Shown here piece by piece: positions 35,048-44,501 of a DNA stretch of 64,000 nucleotides. The DNA is from UBA4582 sp047629195 (GTDB lineage: Bacteria; Pseudomonadota; Gammaproteobacteria; Pseudomonadales; Azotimanducaceae), in contig JBLHWY010000010.1 of NCBI GenBank assembly GCA_047629195.1, positions 1-64,000 on the forward strand, given 5' to 3'. Made by a program: the position numbers and the translations under genes. Each line of letters begins with the position of its first letter. The first letter of the stretch is position 1. The notes under the pieces were generated by a model. That model saw only the letters and a list, made by a program, of their open reading frames with translations. It was not told the origin of the DNA and did not search any database.

Positions 35048-35436
35048 TAGTCTTTAAGTACAACAGACTTGTCGAAGCTCGCGATAAGATCCACATTGTG
35101 GAAAAGAGGAACACGCACTTCATAGTCAATGATCACTTCAACGCCGGATTTATCCCTTGTGATGACAAGGTTCTCTTTATGATTGAAGTCGCGGACGTTG
35201 TTGACCTTGAATCGTTTTTTCAACATATCCTCAAGTACGTACTGACGTTTGCCTGCCAGTCCCTTCTCCTCCGCCATACTATCAAGCAAGTTAGACATCG
35301 TATTGTGATCGAGGTAGAGAGGTAGCAACTTCATACCCATGGTAATCACTGAGCCAAACACAAGTATCATGAGTAGCCAACCAAAAAAACTTAGTCCCTG
35401 TTGTTGTCTCGTGAACGGTTGTCTAGGTAATTTCAT
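35047..35436 (-). CDS. DUF4845 small membrane protein
   Basis: A 129-residue protein with one N-terminal membrane segment (LSFFGWLLMILVFGSVITMGM) and a periplasmic domain, the layout of the DUF4845 family, whose members sit between lepB and rnc in Pseudomonas and relatives. Function unknown. I start at ATG 35436 (MKLPRQ), preceded by GTGAGGA; an upstream in-frame ATG (35514) gives 26 extra residues and overlaps lepB. Confidence 0.88.
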   Translation of the reverse strand: MKLPRQPFTRQQQGLSFFGWLLMILVFGSVITMGMKLLPLYLDHNTMSNLLDSMAEEKGLAGKRQYVLEDMLKKRFKVNNVRDFNHKENLVITRDKSGVEVIIDYEVRVPLFHNVDLIASFDKSVVLKD

Positions 35437-35501
35437 CGTTCTATCCTCACTATGGATTTCTCGGATATTAGAATTGAAAAGAACATCAGCTGATCTTAAA
35501 T

Positions 35502-36317
35502 CTATTTTATCCAACGATCATTAGAGAATGTTGGTAACGCAAGTCCCGGTTCCTTGTGCATCCAGACACCGACAGCCTTACCCACTATATTCTCCTCTGC
35601 AGCATAACCCCAATACCGGCTGTCGCTGCTAAGGTCCCGATTGTCACCCATCATAAAATATTTGCCCTCAGGCACTATCCACTCAGCAGGCGCAGCGCCA
35701 CGATAAGGCTTTTTGTGAATTTGATGTGCACCATCACCAATAATTTCCTCGAAAACCAGATATTCAGGATTATTGGGCGGTATCTGTGCAATGAATTTCT
35801 GAGGTTGTGCAACATCATTAATATAAAGTGTTTTATCAGCATAGCCGATTTTATCGCCAGGAATACCAATCACTCGCTTAATGTAATACTCGTCTTTGTG
35901 CGGAGGAATAAAAACCATCACCTCGCCATTCTGGGGTAAATTCACATCAAGCACCTTTGTACCCAGAACGGGCAGTCGCAAGCCATATGAATATTTGTTA
36001 ACTACGATAAAATCCCCTACTAGCAGGGTGGGGATCATTGATCCGGTAGGGATTTGAAATGGTTCGAACAGGAAGGACCTAAGTACAAGAACGATAGCCA
36101 AAACTGGAAAGAAGGAAATTGAGTACTCAACCACCATTGGTTCTCTTAACAACGGTGCCGTGGTGGCTTCCAATTCCGGGCTTGCCTCACCCAAGGTTTG
36201 GGTTAAGGCCGCAACAGCGGCCAACCGTTTGGGACGTAGAAACAATGTATCCAGCAACCAAATTAGGCCTGTGATGATTGTCGCCAACGACAATATTAGA
36301 GGAAAGTTAAAGCTCAT
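35502..36317 (-). CDS. lepB: Signal peptidase I
   Basis: Inner-membrane Ser/Lys protease that removes signal peptides from exported proteins. Two N-terminal membrane segments, then the catalytic serine motif PTGSMIPTLLVGD, the lysine motif YYIKRVIGIPGD and MGDNRDLSSDSRYWG. 271 residues. The start overlaps the lepA stop by four bases (ATGA). Confidence 0.97.
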   Translation of the reverse strand: MSFNFPLILSLATIITGLIWLLDTLFLRPKRLAAVAALTQTLGEASPELEATTAPLLREPMVVEYSISFFPVLAIVLVLRSFLFEPFQIPTGSMIPTLLVGDFIVVNKYSYGLRLPVLGTKVLDVNLPQNGEVMVFIPPHKDEYYIKRVIGIPGDKIGYADKTLYINDVAQPQKFIAQIPPNNPEYLVFEEIIGDGAHQIHKKPYRGAAPAEWIVPEGKYFMMGDNRDLSSDSRYWGYAAEENIVGKAVGVWMHKEPGLALPTFSNDRWIK

Positions 36318-38113
36318 CTATCCACCTTTAGTACAGCAAGAAATGCTTCTTGGGGAATCTCAACATTACCCACCTGTTTCATTCTCTTTTTGCCTGCTTT
36401 TTGCTTCTCTAGCAGCTTCTTTTTTCGGCTAATATCGCCGCCATAACATTTAGCTGTAACATTTTTTCGAAGGGCTTTCACTGTTTGCCTGGAGACAACT
36501 TGGCCACCAATTGCTGCTTGAATGGCAACATCAAACATCTGACGCGGAATGAGTTCCTTCATTTTTTTGGTTAGCGAGAAGCCTTTACCTTTCGCATCAT
36601 CCCTGTGAACAATGATAGCTAATGCGTCTACCTTGTCACCGTTGATCAACACGTCAAGTTTCACCAGTTCAGCTACTTGGAATCTGTCAAAACTATAATC
36701 CAAAGAAGCATAACCCCTTGTCACTGATTTAAGTTTATCAAAAAAATCCAATACAACCTCATTCATTGGTAAGTCGTATGTCACAGAAACCTGTTTACCA
36801 ACAAATTGCATGTCCTTCTGGACTCCTCTGCGTTCAACACACAACGTAATGACGCTACCTAGATGTTCCGATGGCACGAGGATATTTGCAGTCACTATTG
36901 GCTCTCGCATTTCGAGAACAGTCGATGGGTCTGGCAGTTGAGATGGGTTATCGACCTGAAATACGTCGCCATTCCGGGTCAGTACTTCGTATACAACCGT
37001 GGGCGCTGACGTAATTAGATCGAGATCGTACTCACGTTCTAGTCGTTCCTGAATGATCTCCATATGGAGCATGCCGAGAAAACCACAGCGAAACCCGTTG
37101 CCTAGTGCGTCGGAGCTTTCTGGTTCATAGGCCAACGAAGCGTCATTGAGCGTCAATTTTTCGAGCGCATCACGAAAACTTTCAAAGTCATCTGCGTTAA
37201 CAGTAAACATGCCGGCAAACACCTGCGGTTTTACCTTTTCAAAACCGGGTAACGCTGGTACATCCGGGGTGCTAGCCAATGTAATGGTGTCGCCGACAGG
37301 GGCACCTTTAACATCCTTAATTCCCGCAACCAAAAACCCAACTTCGCCAGCCTGTAACAATCCCGTTTCAGTTCTGCGAGGCGTGAATATACCGATAGAG
37401 TCGACCTGATGAATCTTGCCAATAGACTTCAACATGATTCGATCTTTTTTGGCGAACTTCCCCTGAGTTACTCTGATTAACGAGACGACTCCCAGATAGT
37501 TATCAAACCAGGAATCTATAATGAGTGCCTGAGGGTCTTTATCTCTTGTATCTGGTGGTGGTGGAATCGTCTCAATGATGGCTTCAAGTAGCTCTTTGAC
37601 ACCTAATCCGGTCTTGGCACTCACTTGGACTGCACCCGTTGCATCAATACCGATAATTTCTTCAATTTCCTGACAGACTGTATCTGGGTCTGCCTGTGGA
37701 AGATCTATCTTATTGAGCACAGGCAACACTTCTAAGCCCTGTTCTATAGCGGTGTAACAGTTTGCAACGGATTGAGCTTCCACCCCCTGGGCAGCATCAA
37801 CGACCAGCAGAGCGCCTTCACAGGCAGCCAAAGACCGTGATACTTCGTAGCTAAAATCAACGTGGCCGGGTGTATCAATAAAATTCAGCTGATATGTTTG
37901 ACCATCATCCGCATCATAATTAAGCGTTACGCTCTGAGCTTTAATTGTAATTCCACGTTCACGCTCAATATCCATTGAGTCGAGTACCTGGTTGCCCATT
38001 TCACGCTCGGAAAGCCCACCGCACATCTGAATAAATCGGTCAGCCAGCGTGGATTTGCCATGATCGATGTGGGCAATAATCGAGAAATTGCGAATGTGCT
38101 TCGAGTCAGCCAA
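36314..38113 (-). CDS. lepA: Elongation factor 4 (LepA) GTPase
   Basis: Translational GTPase related to EF-G, involved in initiation-stage ribosome maturation and stress translation. G1 AHIDHGKST, G2 ERGITIKAQS, G3 DTPGHVDF, G4 NKIDLP; the C-terminal domain unique to LepA includes DVLINGDKVDALA and CYGGDISRKKKL. 599 residues, standard. Coupled with lepB. Confidence 0.98.
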   Translation of the reverse strand: MADSKHIRNFSIIAHIDHGKSTLADRFIQMCGGLSEREMGNQVLDSMDIERERGITIKAQSVTLNYDADDGQTYQLNFIDTPGHVDFSYEVSRSLAACEGALLVVDAAQGVEAQSVANCYTAIEQGLEVLPVLNKIDLPQADPDTVCQEIEEIIGIDATGAVQVSAKTGLGVKELLEAIIETIPPPPDTRDKDPQALIIDSWFDNYLGVVSLIRVTQGKFAKKDRIMLKSIGKIHQVDSIGIFTPRRTETGLLQAGEVGFLVAGIKDVKGAPVGDTITLASTPDVPALPGFEKVKPQVFAGMFTVNADDFESFRDALEKLTLNDASLAYEPESSDALGNGFRCGFLGMLHMEIIQERLEREYDLDLITSAPTVVYEVLTRNGDVFQVDNPSQLPDPSTVLEMREPIVTANILVPSEHLGSVITLCVERRGVQKDMQFVGKQVSVTYDLPMNEVVLDFFDKLKSVTRGYASLDYSFDRFQVAELVKLDVLINGDKVDALAIIVHRDDAKGKGFSLTKKMKELIPRQMFDVAIQAAIGGQVVSRQTVKALRKNVTAKCYGGDISRKKKLLEKQKAGKKRMKQVGNVEIPQEAFLAVLKVDR

Positions 38114-38185
38114 TGTTTACCTGCGCCCCTAAAGGTCGCCCTATTTTGCAAAGCGGTGAAGTCTATAGTAATAGCGGTTCTATGG

Positions 38186-39586
38186 CTATTCCGTGATCTT
38201 TATGACCATAAACTGAGGCGACCCACCCCGTACCACTCGAATGGGTATCGCGACATTTGGAAGCATTTTCACCACCGTTGACTCGAATTGCTCAATGGAG
38301 TTTATCCAAACGCTGTCCCAGGTTGTAATAACATCTCCGGCGACTAGACCAGCTTGCCGTCCTGCGCCCTCAAATACGCGTGAAATCACAACACCCTTAC
38401 TGGTTCCCAAGCGTTCCATCATGGGTTCGTTAAGGTTCTCAACTTCAATGCCAATTCTGTTGCCGAGCTGTTTTGGTACTCCCGGCGCGCCTAGCATCGT
38501 TGAATCCTGCTCTAACGCTCCTATCTTAATGCCGAGGGTCTGGCGCTTGCCGTCACGGACGATCACAACATCCGCCATTGCGTCTACTTCAGTCATGCCC
38601 ACGATGTGAGGTAATTCCGAGGAGAGATCAATTGCCTTACCGGCGAACTTCAAAATAATATCGCCTTCTTTTAACCCACCTTTCTCCGCAGGACTCCCAT
38701 CAAACACCTGCGTAATCAGTGCACCCGCGGCCCTGTCTAACTTGAAGGACTCTGCCAAATCCCGATCAACTCGCTGGATTTGAACACCCAGCCAGCCTCG
38801 AGATACAGTTCCTTTTTCCCTGATCTGCCGAACAACATTCAGTGCAACGTTAACTGGTATCGAAAACGATAACCCCATAAAGCCACCGGAACGGGTAAAT
38901 ATCTGCGAGTTGATACCTACAACTTCGCCTTTCAGATTAAACAAGGGGCCACCAGAATTACCCGGATTAATTGCCACGTCAGTTTGAATAAACGGTACAT
39001 AGTTAGCACCAGTGTCGCCGGGTAAGCTACGCCCTTTTGCACTCACAATCCCAGCGGTGACTGAATGTTCAAAGCCAAAAGGAGAACCGATCGCGACAAC
39101 CCATTCTCCCACTTCGAGATCATCGGAATTACCAAATTCAACGGTAGGTAGATCTGTTGCATCGATTTTCAGTAGCGCAAGGTCTGAGAACTTATCAGCA
39201 CCCACCAAAGTCGCTTCTCTTTGGCGGCGATCACTCAGTGCAACAATTATTTCATCCGCATTTTCAACCACGTGATTGTTAGTCAGAATGTAGCCATCTT
39301 CAGAAATAATAAACCCTGAACCAGTAGCAGGTTGCGCTCTATTCTGCCTAGGGGGAGCAGACCCTCGAGGCTGCTCGCCAAAATATCGTCGAAAGAACTC
39401 TGGTACCGGCTGATCACCAAACTGTTGAAATTGATTCGGCGCTGCAGATTTAGTGACCGTAATATTAACAACAGCAGGCGAGGTATCCTTAACCAAATCA
39501 ACAAACTCTGGGAGCTTGGCCTGCACAGCTGAGGTCACAAATACACTCGCACAAATGAACAACCATTTATTGAATATCTTTTTCAT
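38186..39586 (-). CDS. mucD: Periplasmic serine protease MucD/DegQ family
   Basis: HtrA-family protease-chaperone that degrades misfolded envelope proteins and limits sigma-E activation. A signal peptide (cleavage near VQA-KLPEF) is followed by a trypsin-like domain with His in TNNHVV, Asp in SDLALLKI, Ser in GNSGGPL, and two PDZ domains (VQIQRVDRDL; IGIEVENLNEP). 466 residues from ATG 39586, eight bases after GGAAAGG; the start lies inside the 3' end of rseC. Confidence 0.95.
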   Translation of the reverse strand: MKKIFNKWLFICASVFVTSAVQAKLPEFVDLVKDTSPAVVNITVTKSAAPNQFQQFGDQPVPEFFRRYFGEQPRGSAPPRQNRAQPATGSGFIISEDGYILTNNHVVENADEIIVALSDRRQREATLVGADKFSDLALLKIDATDLPTVEFGNSDDLEVGEWVVAIGSPFGFEHSVTAGIVSAKGRSLPGDTGANYVPFIQTDVAINPGNSGGPLFNLKGEVVGINSQIFTRSGGFMGLSFSIPVNVALNVVRQIREKGTVSRGWLGVQIQRVDRDLAESFKLDRAAGALITQVFDGSPAEKGGLKEGDIILKFAGKAIDLSSELPHIVGMTEVDAMADVVIVRDGKRQTLGIKIGALEQDSTMLGAPGVPKQLGNRIGIEVENLNEPMMERLGTSKGVVISRVFEGAGRQAGLVAGDVITTWDSVWINSIEQFESTVVKMLPNVAIPIRVVRGGSPQFMVIKITE

Positions 39587-40010
39587 CATCGTCAATAACC
39601 TTTCCGAGGTAATTCTCATTGAATACAAATATTTTTTCTGCCGCGATTACTTCAAAACCACTGCCTTTGCAAATACGAATTCCAATTAGAAAGCCAACAA
39701 GGGCTCCCAACAGAACAACAATATCTGAACTCTCGTACCCTGCGGCCAACGAGCTACCCAGCACAAAACCAAGTAATGGCAATATCAAAGAGTGGGTCAA
39801 TAACTGTAGTTGATCGCCGCCAGAGATTTTAACTTCTACTGCAGCTCCAGGGGTAATGTCGGACGCTAGGTTGAATATATCCGCTGGCAGAAGCATTTCT
39901 GCGGTGCTCGAACAACCTGTCATGCAACCATCGCAACCAGAACGTGCAACGCTAAGACCAACAGTCTGAGAAGTGCGCTCAGTCACTTTAGCGGAGTAAA
40001 TTAAACTCAT
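39567..40010 (-). CDS. rseC: RseC/MucC family membrane protein
   Basis: Positive modulator of sigma-E and part of SoxR-reducing systems in other bacteria. An N-terminal domain with the cysteine cluster CDGCMTGC (CxxCxxxC) is followed by two adjacent membrane helices (LLTHSLILPLLGFVLG and IVVLLGALVGFLIGI). 147 residues from ATG 40010 (MSLIYSAKV); an in-frame ATG at 40061 is less likely. Lies in the rpoE-mucA-mucB-mucC-mucD order of Pseudomonas. Confidence 0.88.
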   Translation of the reverse strand: MSLIYSAKVTERTSQTVGLSVARSGCDGCMTGCSSTAEMLLPADIFNLASDITPGAAVEVKISGGDQLQLLTHSLILPLLGFVLGSSLAAGYESSDIVVLLGALVGFLIGIRICKGSGFEVIAAEKIFVFNENYLGKVIDDDEKDIQ

Positions 40011-40069
40011 CAGGATCTCTAGCTTTAGAAACATGCATGAAAGAAACTTATACGAAGGCAATGGCAGAA

Positions 40070-41068
40070 TTAATAGATAACCGGCTCAACAGATTCTGCA
40101 ATTTTCTTTGCAGTTTCAACAGGCACTTCACCAACAACGGTGACTTGCTGATTTGACCCTTTTAGACGTCTGGATATCAAAACAGTACCGCCTTGACGCG
40201 CAACAACCATTTCTCCATCGGCTGAAACAGCAACTCGCTCGACGATAATAGAAATCGCAGCAACACCATCTGAATAGGAAACGCGATCACTTGCAGGCCG
40301 CATGACCTGCTGAAACCCACTAGGAAGCCATGCAGCCTTCCAGCCGGGCTTCCTTTCATTCAGGCTTTCTTTCGCGATGTTCAGGGGTGCGTCCAGAGTA
40401 GAACTAGGAGCAGCCTCCAGAGTCGGCTGCATCACGGTATGAGTCACAACGTCACCGGTCATAGAACTTACTAAAAGCTCATCACGTATTTCTCTACCGA
40501 TTGCCACTCGAGTGAAACGAAATACTTCGAGCGGGCGCCCACGGTGCATCAGATGAGATTGCAGCAAAAGGCCCGTGGCTTCATCCAACCATAATTTATA
40601 ACCTACCCTATCATTGTAAGTTGGGCTAACACCTATGACAACAGCGGGTCTGCCTACAAATCGTTCTCTTCCAAGCATTGTAAACCGATAAAACTGTGGC
40701 GAACTGGCCAGGCTTTTACTGAACGCTTTGCTGAACGGCTTTGGAGTAAACTCGTGGTCAAACAGCACATGATCTGAATTGATGTGCTGACAGGTCGATT
40801 CTTCATCAACGGTCAATATTTCTTTCTGTTCCCCATTTAGGTAAAACAACCGGCTTAATTCTTTACCCTCTTTGTAGCGATGGACAACGTCGATGGTGTT
40901 GAACTGCGCATCTCTTGAATAGGTAAATGTACCCTCATAATTTTCGTAAGTTAGTGCCCTGTCCATTTTCTGAAGCCAGGTTACCGGATCATTCGCGCCC
41001 GCGTGGGCATGTAGGGCTACAACCATCAACACGATTGCTGTAGCGAGTTGTTGCGCCACTCTTAACAT
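40070..41068 (-). CDS. mucB: Sigma-E regulatory protein MucB/RseB
   Basis: Periplasmic protein that shields MucA/RseA from the first-site protease and senses mislocalised lipoprotein or LPS signals. A signal peptide ends at HAHA (residues about 21-24). The LolA-like N-terminal domain begins WLQKMDRALTYENYEGTFTYSR; the C-terminal domain contains WLPSGFQQV. 332 residues, like RseB (318). Confidence 0.94.
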   Translation of the reverse strand: MLRVAQQLATAIVLMVVALHAHAGANDPVTWLQKMDRALTYENYEGTFTYSRDAQFNTIDVVHRYKEGKELSRLFYLNGEQKEILTVDEESTCQHINSDHVLFDHEFTPKPFSKAFSKSLASSPQFYRFTMLGRERFVGRPAVVIGVSPTYNDRVGYKLWLDEATGLLLQSHLMHRGRPLEVFRFTRVAIGREIRDELLVSSMTGDVVTHTVMQPTLEAAPSSTLDAPLNIAKESLNERKPGWKAAWLPSGFQQVMRPASDRVSYSDGVAAISIIVERVAVSADGEMVVARQGGTVLISRRLKGSNQQVTVVGEVPVETAKKIAESVEPVIY

Positions 41069-41084
41069 CTACTCTCTCAGACCT

Positions 41085-41879
41085 CTACTTTTTAGTGCCA
41101 TCAAAGTTAACAGTGCGATGATTTAAGTTAGATCTTGCCATACGATCATGTAGCTGAAGATATGCACGCATCTTTTGTTTTTGCTCTTCGTTAAGCTCTT
41201 TCAACTCTGACTGATCTACCAACATGCCATCCTCTCCACTGGACAGTAGTTGTTGTTCTAGCGAATTGCGATCTGAAGATAAGGGTGCAAAATCATTCTG
41301 GTTACCCGCCAAGCTTGAGGTCGTTTGCGTAGATACGGTTTGTGTCGAAATCGGCTGGCTAGCTTTTGGACTAGAGCTTGTGTTCGCGCTTGTACTAGAC
41401 TGAGCAATATCACTTTTACTCTGATCAACACCCTCATCAAAAGAGGACAACCCAACAAATATTGCCACAACCAGTGAGGCGGCAATCGCAAGACCCGTTG
41501 CTGGTGCTCGGTAGCGAGCCAAAGCTGACTTGTTCTTTTGACCAATCGCGGAAGTTGCTGACGAACGGCCAATTAAGGAAGCAGAACCTACCAATTGGTG
41601 GGCGTCTTCTGCTTCGATCGCGTTGCTGATACTCAAACGCAACTCGAGATGTCGACTCGCTGCCATCCTTACTGTGCGAACGGGAAGCGCTGTGTCAACG
41701 CTTGAACTATTAACCACACCACGTATTTCCTGATAGCTTGCCCAACTGCGATGCAGGGCTCCAGACTCAGCGGAATCGGATTCTATAGACTTAATATGAC
41801 GGAGCAATTTGTGAACTTCAATTTCACTGGCTTCACCGTCAATCAATGCAGAAAGGGATTCTCTCATATTTTCCGTCAC
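41085..41879 (-). CDS. mucA: Anti-sigma-E factor MucA/RseA
   Basis: Inner-membrane anti-sigma factor that holds sigma-E inactive. The N-terminal cytosolic domain has the typical ESLSALIDGEASEIE start; a single membrane helix lies at about residues 131-148 (GLAIAASLVVAIFVGLSSF). At 264 residues it is longer than RseA (216) or MucA (194) because of a Ser/Thr/Gln-rich periplasmic linker with STQT repeats after the helix. Confidence 0.93.
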   Translation of the reverse strand: MTENMRESLSALIDGEASEIEVHKLLRHIKSIESDSAESGALHRSWASYQEIRGVVNSSSVDTALPVRTVRMAASRHLELRLSISNAIEAEDAHQLVGSASLIGRSSATSAIGQKNKSALARYRAPATGLAIAASLVVAIFVGLSSFDEGVDQSKSDIAQSSTSANTSSSPKASQPISTQTVSTQTTSSLAGNQNDFAPLSSDRNSLEQQLLSSGEDGMLVDQSELKELNEEQKQKMRAYLQLHDRMARSNLNHRTVNFDGTKK

Positions 41880-41972
41880 TATTTAGTCTCTCACCTTCTA
41901 GTTTTACTTTTCGCCAACATGGCTTTTACTGTCTAATTCCTAATATCTTCACTCTAAATCTCTTTCGCTTTC

Positions 41973-42557
41973 TTATCTAGCGCCATCAATGGCATCAATT
42001 TTCTTCTCTATCGATTCGCGTGCTCTGAATATCCGAGATCTCACTGTGCCTACCGGGCATTCCATGATCTCGGCGATATCCTCATAACTAAGACCTTCAA
42101 ATTCCCTTAAAGTTACAGCTACTTTCAATTCTTCTGGTAAATCATCTATCGCCCTGTAAACCACGGCTTCCAATTGATCGCTAACCATTTGATTTTCAGG
42201 GGTCGCAATGTCACTCAAAATACCTGAGCCATCCTGAAATTCACCTTCATCGATGTCTATGTCTGTATCTGGCGGTCGTCTGGACCGAGAAACAAGATGA
42301 TTCTTCGCCGTGTTAATAGCAATTCTGTACAACCAAGTATAAAAAGCGCTGTCACCGCGGAATCGGGGTAATGCCCTATAAGCCTTGATGAAGGCCTCCT
42401 GCGTGACATCCTGAACCTCATCCTGATTTCTGAGGTAGCGGCTCACTAGCCCTACAATCTTGTGCTGGTATTTTAATACCAACACATCAAATGCACGCTT
42501 ATCGCCACGCTGTACACGTTCGACCAGTTGTTGATCTGTTTCTTTCTGCGGACCCAC
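41973..42557 (-). CDS. rpoE: RNA polymerase sigma-E factor (AlgU)
   Basis: ECF sigma factor of the envelope stress response. Region 2: HKIVGLVSRYLRNQDEVQDVTQEAF, split here as HKIVGLVSRY and DVTQEAFIKAYR; region 4: LPEELKVAVTLREFEG, LSYEDIAEIM and CPVGTVRSRIFRARE. 194 residues, close to E. coli RpoE (191). It heads the mucA-mucB-rseC-mucD array, and a promoter resembling its own target sequence lies 114 bases upstream. Confidence 0.96.
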   Translation of the reverse strand: MGPQKETDQQLVERVQRGDKRAFDVLVLKYQHKIVGLVSRYLRNQDEVQDVTQEAFIKAYRALPRFRGDSAFYTWLYRIAINTAKNHLVSRSRRPPDTDIDIDEGEFQDGSGILSDIATPENQMVSDQLEAVVYRAIDDLPEELKVAVTLREFEGLSYEDIAEIMECPVGTVRSRIFRARESIEKKIDAIDGAR

Positions 42558-42893
42558 TTCTACTCCCGTCGGCGACTAAAACGGTGTATGAAGTGGCGCG
42601 CAACACGCTGCAACGAACAATGCGTAATAAATCGTGGCATTAATCGATTGCCTGAATACTTGATATAGAGGTAGACAGTCAGAGAATTAATAAGTTCGGT
42701 TTTGATAAGAAAATGGGACAAAATTTTTACTTTTTTTTGCTTTCAAGATTCTGCATGATACCAGTATCAAGCCTTCTGGTATGCTAGCCTCACAACCTTA
42801 TTCAACGAGGCTTATTAAAAGAGGCTTTTTAAACGGGGTCCTGCCCCTTTGGACTGCACTTATAGTTCCTCAATAATTTCCGAGTATTAGATT
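42558..42893. other. rpoE-nadB divergent intergenic region
   Basis: 336 bases between the divergent starts of rpoE and nadB. It holds the sigma-E-type promoter candidate (42671-42697), an AT-rich stretch, a direct repeat of gaggctt with T-rich or A-rich flanks near 42804-42828, and a small GGGG-TCCTG-CCCC hairpin at about 42834-42848 ahead of nadB. No gene seen. Confidence 0.6.
42671..42697 (-). promoter_or_regulatory. Sigma-E-type promoter candidate upstream of rpoE
   Basis: On the minus strand GAACTT (42692-42697), a 16-base spacer, then TCTAC (42671-42675) inside GTCTAC. The known sigma-E consensus is GGAACTT, 16 bases, GTCTAA, so this matches except for edge positions. It would make rpoE-mucA-mucB-rseC-mucD autoregulated, as in E. 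coli and Pseudomonas. Confidence 0.6.
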
Positions 42894-44501
42894 TTGAGCA
42901 GCAAATCTCACCAGCACGATGTATTGATCATAGGTAGCGGCGCAGCCGGAATGACACTGGCACTTCACCTGAACTCCAACCTTCGAATTGCCATGCTATC
43001 TAAAGAAGCCGTTACCGAGGGCTCGACCTACTATGCCCAAGGCGGTGTCGCAGCCGTTTTGGATGAATACGACAGCGTAGAATCACATATTGAAGACACT
43101 ATTAATGCTGGGGCTGGTCTTTGTCACCCAGACGTCGTCAGGTACACCGTTGAAAACAGCGCCAGAGTCATATCATGGTTGGTTGATCTCGGCGTGAAAT
43201 TTGATACTCAGACTGATGCTGATGGACATGAAGAATTCCATCTAACGCGTGAAGGTGGTCACAGCCATCGCAGAGTGATACACGCGGCTGACGCAACCGG
43301 CAAAGAAATTGCAACCACCCTTCAAGAGCAGGTCTCAGCACGTAAAAATGTTGACATATTTGAGGACTTCTCCGCGGTAGATTTAATCACCCGCGACAAA
43401 CTGGGTCATCCCGGCACTGATACTGTTGGCGCATACGTCCTAAATACAAATAGTCAAGAGGTTGAAGTGTTCCGCGCTAGCTTTGTCATCATCGCAACGG
43501 GCGGAGCAAGCAAAGTATATTTATACACAAGCAACCCAGATACTGCGTCGGGCGACGGGATCGCCATGGCCTGGCGAGCGGGCTGTCGTATCGGCAACAT
43601 GGAGTTCAACCAATTTCACCCTACATGCTTGTACCACCCTGATGCACGGTCGTTCCTAATATCTGAAGCCTTGCGCGGGGAAGGCGCAAGGCTAATTCTG
43701 CCTGACGGCTCACAGTTCATGCACAAGTTCGATGAGCGGAAAGAGCTTGCGCCGAGAGATATCGTGGCTCGAGCAATCGACCATGAAATGAAACGCCTAG
43801 GGTGTGATTGTCTTTATTTAGATATCCGCCACAAAGGCGAAACCTTTATCAAGGAGCATTTCCCAACAATCTATGAACGTTGCCTGGAACTAGGAATAGA
43901 TATCACCAAAGAGCCGATTCCGATAGTGCCAGCCGCTCACTATTCTTGCGGCGGTATCGTCACGACAATCTCAGGGCTTACCGATATACCCAACCTATAC
44001 GCAATCGGTGAATCCAGTTTTACGGGCCTGCACGGCGCAAATAGAATGGCCAGCAACTCACTGCTTGAGTGTATGGTATTTGCAATCGCAGCAGCGGAAC
44101 AGATCAACAAGGAGCGCGCTCGACCACAGGATGACCTGCTCATACCCAAATGGGATGAATCCCAAGTCACCAACTCCGATGAAGACGTCGTCATCTCTCA
44201 CAACTGGGATGAGCTAAGGCGGTTTATGTGGGATTATGTTGGCATTGTACGAACAGACAAGCGCCTGCAGCGCGCGCGCAGACGCGTACAGCTATTGCAT
44301 CAAGAAGTTGCTGAGTATTACAGTAATTATAAAGTTTCGAATGATTTGTTGGAACTGAGGAATTTGATCACAATTGCAGACCTTATTATTCAGTCTGCAA
44401 TCCGGCGTAAAGAAAGCAGGGGGCTACACTACACTTTGGATTACCCTGACATGCTCGAGGATGAGGTTGATACTATATTGATTCCACCTACTTTCGGCTG
44501 A
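42894..44501 (+). CDS. nadB: L-aspartate oxidase
   Basis: FAD enzyme that oxidises aspartate to iminoaspartate, first step of de novo NAD synthesis. FAD loop LIIGSGAAGMTLAL, active-site region STYYAQGGVAAV, REGGHSHRRV, NQFHPTCLY, SEALRGEGA and SCGGI; C-terminal helical arm. 535 residues, like E. coli (540). The start is TTG 42894. Its position divergent from rpoE is as in E. coli and Pseudomonas. Its last 61 bases overlap ygfX on the opposite strand. Confidence 0.96.
   Translation: MSSKSHQHDVLIIGSGAAGMTLALHLNSNLRIAMLSKEAVTEGSTYYAQGGVAAVLDEYDSVESHIEDTINAGAGLCHPDVVRYTVENSARVISWLVDLGVKFDTQTDADGHEEFHLTREGGHSHRRVIHAADATGKEIATTLQEQVSARKNVDIFEDFSAVDLITRDKLGHPGTDTVGAYVLNTNSQEVEVFRASFVIIATGGASKVYLYTSNPDTASGDGIAMAWRAGCRIGNMEFNQFHPTCLYHPDARSFLISEALRGEGARLILPDGSQFMHKFDERKELAPRDIVARAIDHEMKRLGCDCLYLDIRHKGETFIKEHFPTIYERCLELGIDITKEPIPIVPAAHYSCGGIVTTISGLTDIPNLYAIGESSFTGLHGANRMASNSLLECMVFAIAAAEQINKERARPQDDLLIPKWDESQVTNSDEDVVISHNWDELRRFMWDYVGIVRTDKRLQRARRRVQLLHQEVAEYYSNYKVSNDLLELRNLITIADLIIQSAIRRKESRGLHYTLDYPDMLEDEVDTILIPPTFG

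Noticed and set aside
42834..42848. GGGG/CCCC hairpin before nadB as a riboswitch
   Set aside because: Stem of four pairs only and no conserved NAD-type riboswitch core was recognisable.
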